A stretch of DNA of 64,000 nucleotides from Vitis vinifera. Its lineage: Eukaryota; Streptophyta; Magnoliopsida; Vitales; Vitaceae. Every line of letters starts with the position of its first letter. The stretch's first letter is position 1. Position numbers and translations under genes: made by a program. Of this stretch, positions 45,496 through 57,400 are shown one piece after another. The notes beneath the pieces were generated by a model. That model was not told where the DNA came from and searched no databases. It worked only from the letters and a program-made list of their open reading frames with translations. Where the stretch lies: the NCBI RefSeq assembly GCF_030704535.1, contig NC_081818.1:2679001-2743000 (forward strand), given 5' to 3'.

Positions 45496-48400
45496 ATGGG
45501 CAAGTTTACTGGGTTTGATGGCGGTGAGGCTCGCTATTGCTCTGATGATGATCAAAACATTGATATTGATGTTGCTCTTTCTTACATTGTAAGGGTTTTT
45601 ATTTTTCTAAACTTTTTTCTAATTTTTGTGTAGTATGAATAAATATCTATTTATTCATTCTCTTAATACTTTGGATGTAAGTGATATGTTCAAATTTATT
45701 TGTTTGCTTATTTAATTTATTTTCGAATGTTTAGGTGTGTTTTTGGGGTGTTTGATTGGTGGGAAAATAAAATGGAAGAAAAAGAAAAAGATGATAAATG
45801 TATTGATTCCCCAAAGGTGCCAAGATTAACATCAACTCAGCCTAGTAGTTGTATTAGGACCATTTTCCCCCCTGCTTGTCTGCTGAGGAAACTTTGAAGA
45901 AGAAAATGATTAAAATTATAAATTTCTTGGTTTATGTTATTTTAGTTAAAAAGAAAAAAGAATAAAAAAGATACTAGTAAAACTCTCAACTTCAGTTGAA
46001 AGGGGGATTTTCATGGTATGAAGAATTGGAGATTCAAACTTGTGGTTTATTCTCTTTCCTGCCTTGTCCTTGGTAACTAAACAGAGTACTCTGGAAGTAG
46101 TGTTGTTAAGAAAGGAGCAAGATTTAGGAATTGGAGGTGTGATTTTAAGGCAGTATTTGACTGTAGAAGCCTAAATTTTATTTACTCGGATTCCTCATAC
46201 CAGTTTAAGAGATCATATCTGTTTTGAGGCTCTTCCTTTGCAAATTTAATCATGTTGATTTAGTAATTTAAAACAATGAAAATAAAAATGATAGGTGGGA
46301 ATGATTTGCTCACTGTTTTTTCTAATCTTAATTGCAGTTAATTAAAAATATTAGACATGTAGAGCAATCCTGTAAGCAGTAAGGACATTATTTGTCTCCA
46401 TAAGTTACATTGAGTTGCTTCTCCCATCTTTTAAAAAATTATGGTCATTACTCAACTGGAAGAACCCTAGATTACTGGATTTGATCAGTTCTTTTATTCT
46501 TCTTGAATATATTCCATATTGGGATACCAATACAATAGTGCAAGGAAGTTCTCAGGACATGAGACCACTTCTTTGGCATTCAGTTTCAAATTCTTAAGTA
46601 CTACAAATCTGTGATTCTACTTGTTTATCAAGTTCATACCATAAAATGTATTGTTATATGTTCTCATTATTATATATCATATCACATTATTAATATATGT
46701 ATAATATATGGAATACTTATCATTCATAAGATTATGGAGTGTGTGCGCGTGTATAACCATTAATTTTTCGCATTTTTTAGATATATTCTTGCTTATTTTA
46801 TGCCTTCTTCTCCAAATTTTTATAGTAGGTAAAAAAATAATTCAAGGATTCTGGTGTTTCCATGAAATCCTTTTCCAATCCCTACATTATCTTTTCTGCT
46901 TGTATAAAAGGCAAGCATGCTCAATTTCATTCAATTTCAGCTCCATTTTGTGTCAAAAAGATAACCAATTAGTGGATGTAGTGTATTTCTTGACCGGTGT
47001 TTTTAAAAACTATTGAGGCTTATGCCTTAAGGCTTGCATCAAGGTGAGGCATTGTGAATTAGCCTTGAGTCTATAGCCTTATTATTGGCTTATTGTGAGT
47101 TTTAAGCATCATCCTATGAGGCTTACAACCTTGAGGCTATAGTCACAAAGTTGTTAAGGCTTAAGCCTCAAATACTCAATGGGTTCTTATGGGTTTGGGG
47201 GCTTTTTACGCTTTTAACATATATTTTATAAGTGGCTTTAGCCTCAATAATCAATGGTTTTTAACGTGTCTTGTGCTTTTGTATACTTTTTTTATAGATT
47301 AATAAGTTAGTCTTGACGCAAGGTTGGGTTAAAACCTTTTACAAGATAAGGGCCAAAAAAGAAAAAAATAAATAAAATAAAAAAAAGGAAGGAAAAAGAG
47401 AGATTGAGAAGAAATGAAGGAGTCGTTGGTTGCAATAGTGGCTAGGTTTATATATAATTATTTCTTATCATTGATAAATAAAGATAAAAGCTAATTAGAT
47501 ATGATGATGATTCCTTGGCCTAGCAATGATAGTGATGGTGGTGCTGAAGTTTATTTGATGGAGCTATGATAGAGAGTTAGATGTTGGAAGGAGAAAGTTA
47601 AACTAAATTGAATACTATTGAAAATAGCAAACAATTAAATGTTCGTATTATTAATTTTATGGTTTTCTTTTATTTCTATTTATGCAACTTTATTAGTAAT
47701 TTTTTTATTTTTTTATTTGTATTAAAGTTGAGGCTTGCCCCTTGTTTTGCCTCAAAGCTTAGACGTCATTCTCCCTTAACACTTAGGCCTCATTGTACCT
47801 CAAGGCATAGGCCTTGCCTCGTTTGGGCAAAACGCCTCAATTCCGCCTTTGGTCTTTTAGAACATTGTTTTTCATTGATTAATGCATCCTGAGGTCCACT
47901 AACACAGTACCCATATACCTACCCTTTTTGGAGAAAAATATGTGTATGCAAAGGAGTATTATTTATTGCATTATTCAAATCAGTTTCGTTTGGAAAAATC
48001 AGAGTGTGGGATTTAATAAAGTTGTTTTTTGTGAGATTCAAATGTATAATTGCAAGATTAATCAGACAAAGGATTAGGCATAAAATTTAAAACATTTGGT
48101 GTTGGATTGTGATTTGATTCTTAAATCTAGCGGGATCATGAATTGAACTTCCTTTCAGAATACTTACAGCTACACGTTGTATACATCTATGTTTGTTGAT
48201 AATGAAGTACTTTGCGATTTGTGTTTCTTGCATTTCTCTCCATGCTAGTTTTATGTTCTCTTGTTGCATTGAATTCATGAAGTTAATTATTTGGCTACTG
48301 GTTTTAATAGGATGAGAGGCTTCAAGATGTCCTTGGACATTATCAAAAAGATTTTGAAGGTGGAGTTTCTGCCGAGAATTTAGGTAAGTGTTCCATCATG

Positions 48401-51400
48401 GAAACACGCATGAATTCTATTTGATACTCTTGATGTGATGTTTTGGGGATTAATTCATTCTTACAGGAGCAAAATTTGGTGGGTATGGTTCATTTTTACC
48501 CACTTATCAGCGCTCTCCTCTTATGTGGTCTCACCAAAGGACTCCACAGAAAGTTCAGATCCAAAACATTTCCAAACCTAGCAATCTCCCATCAAAGGTT
48601 TTTTTCCATAAAATTCTGCCATTTTTCTTCTTATTAGTTCTTCTGCAGGAATGAGCAAACTGTGGATCACTTCTTTCTTCTAGGTGAATAATTCTATTTT
48701 ACGTTATCCTTTGGTGTATGTTTCTGAACAGGGAGCCCATCAGAGCTCTGTAGTTCTCTCAAGTGGACTTAGACATGCTTCAATCACTCCACCACTGCCT
48801 GTATCAAGGACTTCTTCTATGGATAGTTCAATTAAATTTCATACTTCAGGGGAATCTGCTCCTAAATGTGAAATCATAAACCTGCCAAATTCTAGGTCTG
48901 ATCAGAAAAGTCTGAAGGTTCGGATTAAAGTGGGCTCAGATAATATAAAGGCTCAAAGAAATGCTGCTATTTATAGTGGTCTTGGTCTTGTTACATCTCC
49001 ATCTTCCTCATCGGAGGATAGCCCTTCAGAATGTGAAGGGAATTTCCCTGAATCTCAAGAAACCCAGGGTGAATCTCCCTCCAGCATTATTAAGGTGAAT
49101 TTCTTCCAATATTTTAAATATCATGTTTGCATTTCTCTATGTTGGACATTTTGTGATTCAGTTGTGTCTCTTGGTGTTGATGACGTAATGAAGCAGATCA
49201 TGACTTCTTGTCCTGTTCCTGATGGTGTATTGGTATCACCCCTGGATGATAGTTTTACTTGCTTAATGGAAGAGGAAGGCCTTGTAGACATTAGGATATC
49301 TCATCATGTTGAAGAAAGTTCTTCCCCTTTAGTAAACAAGTTTGCTACCATTAGGGGTGGTGGAGAAGCGTTTGGAGATAATGAGATTCAGCAGAGGGGT
49401 AAAAATGTGAGGATGACAGAATTGGAAGATGAGAGTTATGAGGATCCCTCTAATGGCACCAATACTCATCTGAAGAAAGGAGATGCTGAGACCTTGACGG
49501 GTGATTCCTTGAAGGTTCTGTATCCATCCAAAGGAAATGGTAAAGTCAATGGCGTAAAAGAAGGTCCTGTTAAGGCATCTGAAATCAATAAGAGTGTGGT
49601 AAAGGACAGCTCTAATTTAGAAAAGGAGGAAGCCTTAGAGTTGGCATCAATTGTGGAAGCTAGCAGGACTGATAAGTGGAATGCAAAGACAAGTTTGGTA
49701 GAAAGGGTTCAGAAAGATAAAAAAGCAGGTCGTATTATTACAAACGGTGGTGGGCCCAAAGGGGAGAGTAGTTATGATTTATTTAAAGAAAATTGCGACA
49801 TCCCCGAGGGAAAGAAAGATTTTAATGGTGGGGCAAGCGGTCCTCCTAGAAAGAAATTTGATCAGAAGGCTAAATCCCCTCTGCAAGATGGAATGAGAAT
49901 TCCTCTTGGGAAGGAACAGCCAGCTTCTAGTTGCAAAAAGAAATCGAAGGGAAGCCAAAGAAAGGGTACCTCAGCCTTGGAGTTAACAAGGGAAAGCTTG
50001 AGGGTTGATTCTTCTGCAGCACCGGAAGATATGGTCGCTCATCGAAAATATGTTCCATATAAAAGTAATCGGGATGACATCAAATCGCAGAAGGATTTGA
50101 TGAAGGTCAAAGAAAGTCAAGCTCATTTGATTGGGAAAGAAAAACTTGAAAAGAAGGAAATTAGAATGGATCCGTTGGAGACTTCTGTTAAAGAAAAAAA
50201 TTCCTCTAAGCTTAGGGTTGCCATGAAAGAAACCTGTGCATCCAGTGATAAATTAAAGGAAAGATCGGGAGGTAAAAAGTCCAGTTGCCCATCAACATTC
50301 GAAGCACATCAAGAAGTTTCAAAAACTTCTGCCCTAACAGGAAATGGGTCCATTTCTGGTGCACTTCCTACTGAGGTTGCTCCGGTAGTCATACAGGAAA
50401 ATTGGGTATGCTGTGACAAGTGTCACAAGTGGCGGCTTCTCCCGTATGGTGAAAATCCTAACTGTCTCCCAAAGAAGTGGCTGTGTAGCATGCTATATTG
50501 GCTGTAAGTTCTCTCTATGCTTCATCTTCTCCTCTTATTTTATTTATTTATTTATTAGTGTATGTGGAGGGCTGGGGGATGGTGTGGGGAGAAAGATGGA
50601 GTTGCATGATTTGGATTGAAATTTGTTGTTGATATTTTATTTTGCAAACATCTATAGCGTCACTATGCTCCCAATATTAGACATGTAGGCGTTATTATGA
50701 CTTGACCAATCATGCAATGCCCTTATCTTGGGACTTACTACTACAAAACTAGGTCAATGCTCCACTAACTTGGCACATAGTACTTCCTACCCTTGGATTG
50801 CAATCCAGGGAAATTTTCATACTCCCTCCTGTGCTCACAATCTCCATATCTCTTAGTATGTCATATTTTTAAAAGTCTGGGTGTGGATGCCTAACTCTAG
50901 GTAGAAGCTTGAGTATATTGGATGATCATCAAGTGCGAATGTCCAAAAGTGGTGGGTACAGAGGGGTTCTCTCTTATTTTGCCTCCAGGTCAGGGTGAAA
51001 CCATATGTATCTGAGAGGCATGGGTACTTTGCTCTTGTCATGTAGAAAGGTTAATGCTTCTCCAGACTGTGTGTGGCCTGATGATCTTCTATAGAATCTA
51101 TACCTTCTAAAAGGTGTCATCTTTGACTTAGTCCTACTCCTACGGCGCTAATGTGCTTGGGTCCAATACCGAGCTGCCGCATCTTGTGGTGGGACTAAGT
51201 CTCCCACTACTGAGTGTTTTGAGACTAGTTTGAGGCTTTTAGTTCCATGAGTAGAGTTGAAGGCCTGCTGGCCTTTATTACTTATCACTCTGCATTGTTT
51301 TTCCTTGAATTTGGACATCTCATTGTCCTACATGGCTGACCTTAAACATTTGTCGATAAATTGTTATTTAGAATGAGCAAGGGTTGTGAAGTGAGGAGAA

Positions 51401-54400
51401 TCCTTGAGAAAAAATTTCAGATCTGGAGAGATTTTTCCACAAGCTAACCAAACAGACGTGAAAAGTTCTTCCCAAGCCTCATGATGGAACATCATCTAGA
51501 TAAATGGAGATGTTTTTCCTGTATCCCTAACAGAGTACTTAGTTGTGATGCTTTCTCTGTCTCTCCATACACACACATAGGGAGAGATGACATATTTATT
51601 TATAAAACCTGATCATTGTACTTAAACTTCCCCAGGCCTGGAATGAACCGATGTAGTGTCAGTGAGGAGGAGACAACAAATGCGCTGAATGCATTGTACC
51701 AGGTTCCTGTCCCTGTTCCTGAGGTCCAAACTATTCAACCAGTCCATACTCATGGAGCTGCATCTGGGGCAACCTTGGCTGATGCTAGGAATCTTGGTCA
51801 AAACCACCAATACCATAGTTTTGATGCTGCGTCCAGCGGTGGAAAGACAAAGCATGGTACAAAGCCAGTATCAAATGTAGCGAGACATAGCAGTTTCATG
51901 AACCTTTCAAACTCCTCAAGTGATCAACTTGCCTCCACTAAAAGAAGTCTAAAGCATGTGGACAAATCCCCTCTGGAGTTCAACACAGAGGAAAGATCGG
52001 GTACTGACACTTAAACTAGATTACTCATAAAAGGAGTACCAACTGCGTAATTGCTGCAATTGACTTGGCTATCAAAATGATACTTGTATTATGTATGATG
52101 AATTGAATTATATGGTTATCAAATTTTATATGGCATGATGAACTTCCAGAACATTACATATAAGCATGTCTTGATCCCAGTTTTTCACTATAGGTTTCAA
52201 CAAAATTTAATGAATTTATTTAATTTTTTGATGTTAAGTGTCATTAAGAGAGCAACCGTTGCTTTTTCCATGTTGACCCTATTGTCACGATTACCCTCAT
52301 GGCAAAAGGGATGAACATAGTGTATCAAGATTAAGACAGATTAGAAAACAAATATTAAATATAATTTGAAATAAATTTAGATTTAGTTACCTATTTAAGT
52401 AAAAAAAGAAAAAGGGTGAACAAGCTTGCTAAGATACTCAATGTGTATACAATGATACAATCATGTTTACAACTCATATGAATGACAAAAGGATACGAAC
52501 TATACATGATGTGTTACCCAATATAAAATCCTGACAGAAAAAAAAAATGCAAAGGAATTGCCAATTTTTTATTACAACCACTAATTTGCTAATATTTTCC
52601 TCAGTCTAATTATAGCTAGATGTATTAGTTGAACATTCTTTTTATAGAGTGTAGTTACTAGTCCAACATATCTTTGATCACCAACAAAATTCTTGAGAAG
52701 TAACTCAAATTTGAAAAGAAGGCACTAAAGAATAAAGAGTCCTCAAAATAACATAAATTATTACTAATATTTATGAAAAGACTGCTAACTTATATTCCTC
52801 CTGATAATGTAGTGTATGTTATAAAACATTTTTTTGCTAATCATGTGTACTGTCAAACATTATCTTTGCAAGTTGTAGTGAATTGATAAAGAAATTGGAC
52901 AGAAGTCAAGAGAAAAGTTAGAAAGTATTAAATTCTTACTACTTGGGTTGGCTACAGGAATCCTTCTTAACTCTTCGCTGTATCTAGTGTTATAAACTCC
53001 AATGAATCATATGTCATCATGTATTTTCTAACCATCCTGCCCCTGGTTGATTTTGATATTTCTTTTGTTCATTTAGGAAAAAAAAAACACACACACACAC
53101 ACACGTTAGAAAAAGCTCATAATACAGGATCTAAGGTAATTTACTTAAAGAAAATTTTCAAGCACCCACCTTATGTTATCCAACCTCTTGGGACTTGAAT
53201 TATAGTCCTCTGATCTTGTAGATCTTGGCAAATACTGACATCTTTAAGTCTTTGGGGGAAATACTTGAGGGGAAGATGTTAAGAAATGGGAGAACAGAAA
53301 ATGTGAATAAGAAGCTAAGGGGAAATATGGAAAAAGTGACAAATGGGATTTTCTGCCTTTTAAAATTGAAGAATGTTGATCTTGTTAATGTTGCATGTTT
53401 TCGTGACTGTGTTGTTTTTCTCTGCTGAGACTTGCTGATGTGTGATAGTGAGGAATATTCACTTGGAAAATAGTGAATATGTTGTTTATCCATATCAAGC
53501 TATCGGCTTGGCAATGAGCTGACAAATACAGTCAGATATCATATATATGTGCCAATAATTAGACATTGATGTCTACTCTCAATGTCTAATTAAATAGGGA
53601 TGTATTTCTCTTTGTTAGACTGATGGTGATACTTTTCTGTAGCCCTAATTTGTTTTGTCACTCCCACAGCCATTTATCAGGGTGGATAATTGGTGTATTT
53701 TTTTGTTTTTTTCGGCAGGTGATGCAAAGCTAGTGAAAATGAAATGCAAGAGAGAGGCTGATCAAGATGGTTTTAGAGTGTCTAAGAAAATCAAGACAAA
53801 GGGCATGCATTATATTGATGGAGATCAAAGTCGAGGTAGATTGGAACCTGAAATTGACACTCAGAAGCATAATGAATACTCTTCTTCCAGGGATTCAAAG
53901 GCTGTCACAAAGAAACTGAAGAACCAGGTTAAGAAGAGTGTGACTATGGAAGAGCAAAATAAAAGATATGTTGCAGGAAAGAAGAAAAAATTGATGGACT
54001 GGCAAGATAGTCAGTTTTCCTTGGAGACTGTTCCTAGTAACGGGCATCAGTCTGAAGCCAAGTGGATTGTGGAGAAGCAGAATAGTGGCAGTGAACATGG
54101 AAAAGGGAAGAAGCCCAGGAGATCAGAGTTAGAGAGAAAGGAATCCATTGCAAGTATCCCTGATGGTAAACCAAACAGAAAAGGTACAGTTGCCAGGATC
54201 CTTTTGTCAAGTCGCAAAGATGATCCTGTAGATGGCAATAGTTCATATGAAGAAGGAAAAAGCACCGAAAAGGACCAGCCCTTGGCACAAAGTCATGGGA
54301 ACAACTTATCACGACAGGCCATTGATTGCAAGACTTCTTCGAGAAGGGATTTGCCATTTAGACAGCCTCCCACGGCAGCCACCTCTAGCTCATCTAAAAT

Positions 54401-57400
54401 TTCTAGCTCCTGTAAAGTTAAAGTCAACTCCCAAGAAGTTAAAGGCTCACCTGTGGAATCAGTTTCTTCTTCTCCTTTGAGGATGTCCAGCAGAGAAAAT
54501 TTTAGAACAAACCTTTTGGGGAAGGATGATGCTACTGGTGCAGATTTCTTTCTCATGAATAATCCTAGAAGTTGCTCAGAAGCTGAGGGCGATGGTGAAA
54601 ATGTTGTGTCTGGGAGAGCTAGGAAGGAGAAAGCTTTCTCTTCCAATCATCAAAGATCAATGAAATCCTCATTGTTTGATTATCAGGACAGGATAACTGA
54701 TCATAAAACACATGGAAAAGTTAAAGTATGTACTGTACATCCTTCTAAACTCCCAAACACCCAATTGGTGAACAGTTCCATTGATAACTATGAACAAGAT
54801 AAAGAGAGAGTAAACAACCTTCACTTCCATAATGGGTCTGTTCCTGAGAATTTTGGGAAGGTATTCTCTTCACAGGCCAAAGAAAAGCACTTGACTTCTA
54901 AATCTGGTTCCAATAGAGGCAAGATCAAAGCCTCTGATTCACATAAGGAGCAGAAAGAGCTGTTCCTAGCCAAGAGCGTGAAGTATGAGATGGAGAATGA
55001 ATTCAATGATAATGCACCCCACAAAGAAGAAATGAGGGATATGAAGTTTAAAATTGAGGGAGGTTATGGCATTAAATCTGATAAGGCTGAGAAAAATTGT
55101 GTTGGTAAGAAAGTTTCTGCAGGGAAACGTGCTAGTGAAAGTTGTAAAATAGAGAAGCAAACTAAATTTGAAGAACATGACAATCTGCATGGAAAATCAA
55201 ATACCATTTGCCAAAAGGATGGTGGATCTACTATGCAGCAGAACCGCAAGGTTGAAAAGTCCTTGAAGTGTCTTTCTGCAGACAGCACTGATCAAGTTGA
55301 AGTAGCCTCTGGGAAAAGGTATTCACCAAATCTACCCCTTACTCAATATACACTATAAACATGCTTGTGGTGTTCCCAACCTATACCTGACTCTAGGACA
55401 GGAAGTGGATCTGATGTATTTACATTGAATGGTTCTGATTGCAGTGATGCTGCAAAGGCTGCAAAACAGCATGGGGAGTCTGAAGGTCTAAATGGAATTC
55501 ATGTTGGTTCAAGAGATCCCACTCCTAACAGGCATGGGGCCAGGGATATTGTTGCTCCAAATCCTGTTAAACAGGGTACCTCCATTCGTGCAGCACGTAA
55601 TGCCTTGAAAGAAGCTAAGAATCTTAAACATTTAGCTGATCGACTTAAGGTATTTCTGTGTTTTTCCTCATATTTTTAAATTTTTTTTTTTCTTTTCATT
55701 TTCATGATATGGCTATAGCTAAAATGTAATACTTATTCGTATGTCTTTATCGTGCTTTGAAGATTTCTGGGTCAGGACTCGAAAGTACCGAGCTTTTCTT
55801 CCAGGCAGCTTTGAAGTTTCTTTATGGGGCAACGCTTTTAGAACTTTGCAACAGTGAGGGTGTCAGCTGTGGGGAGATGTCATCAATAGAAGTATTCAAT
55901 AGTACTGCAAAACTATGCGAGTAAGTATTTATTGCAAACTAAGTCAAAGAAAATGAAGGATTAGAAAAATGAAAAGTATGACCAAAATGAAAAAAAAAAA
56001 TGGAGAAAGAATTTAGAGAAATGGTGGTATACCTGATGTGCCCAATGTAGGGGATCTATGATTGAACCTTATCAAGGCTCTTTTGTCTTGCAGATTGGTG
56101 ATGTCCTCTTAGAAACTTTCTAGTGTGTGCATGTCTGTACCTTCTACAGTTTTGCTTTGAGCCAGGAAAAGGCGGGAAAATACATTTCAAATGAGTTACT
56201 AGAAAATTGATTTCTTTATCTTTTTCGTTTTTTGTGTCTAGGCAAACAAATTTAAGGTGCCTAGAAGAAAGGGGGACACCAATAAGGGAAAAAGTAAACA
56301 GAAAACTGAATGAAAGCAAACTACTCCTGGAACAATCAATGAAATGCAGAGAAGACAGATCAGCAACCTCCAAAGAATCCCCAGTCTAGTCAAAATAAGG
56401 ATCTGAGAGAAGATTATTCTATAGACTGATAAGAACTGCTCCAAGTCTTTGGAAGGCTTTCCGTTCTCCTCTAACCAAATAATCTAAAACAGCCATAACC
56501 TGGCTGTTTTCCACAGCTTTTTTGTGCCTTACCCCCCAAAACTCCCAGGCCAACCAAGTATTATCTCCTTTCATTCATCTCTTGCCAAATGGTACCATTT
56601 CATGCTAGGCATTCTCCAATTTTATATCCTGATTCTTCAAAAAATAAAGAATGAAGAACTACCTATCTAAGACAGTAATTGATAATAATTACACACAATG
56701 AAGACCTTTTTAGGTTTTGCTTTTGACCTTGGTGCACCTTGTATATTTTCTTTGTACTAGGTTATGGCCCTGTTTCCGTTACACTTTATATAATTCAAAT
56801 TATTATTTATAAAATTAAAAAAAAAAAAAAAAAAGGTGGGGGGGGGGGGGGGGGGGGGGGGCCTGTGTGGGGAACTACTTTTCAGGTTGATTTCTGCTTG
56901 GTTTTACTTGGTTGTTTCTCAGATGGACCTTTTTGTTTTTTGGAATAAGAATAACCTTATTCAGCTCAGTTGAGGTTCAACATCTCTTGCAAAATATCTG
57001 GCCTTTGGTTTATCATAATTTGGAGGTTTTGTTTAGCTGTTGTTGTATCTGTGCTCCTAATTTGGTTCCACGATGCCTTGGTACAACTATAATTTGCAGG
57101 TATTGTGCCCATGAGTTTGAGAGATGGAAAAGCATGGCTTTTGCTGCTTTGTCATACAAATGTATGGAAGTGGCATACATGCAGGTGGTCTATTCCACTG
57201 ATTCCATTGCCAGCAGGGACCGAAATGAGTTGCAGATGGCCCTAGAGATGGTTCTGCCAGGTAATAATTAAGTAGCCTTGGTCTGAAAGTTTAATGCTTA
57301 TAAGGAAGTTATGGTTTGGAAGGTTAGTTAGAAGTTTTTTAATAAAATTTATTGGAGAAAAAAATATGGCAAAGCCCATTTGTATGTAGAAACAAAAAGA

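Noticed and set aside
52001..53718. Missing exon in the 1.7-kb intron 6
   Set aside because: Exon 6 ends TCG-G and exon 7 begins GT-GAT-GCA in matching phase (SGDAK); no well-bounded conserved frame lies between.
56206..56389. Open frame in intron 9 of the CW gene as an extra exon
   Set aside because: Exons 9 and 10 join in phase without it and match the family's known continuous LCE-YCAHEFE region; no conserved block is visible in it.
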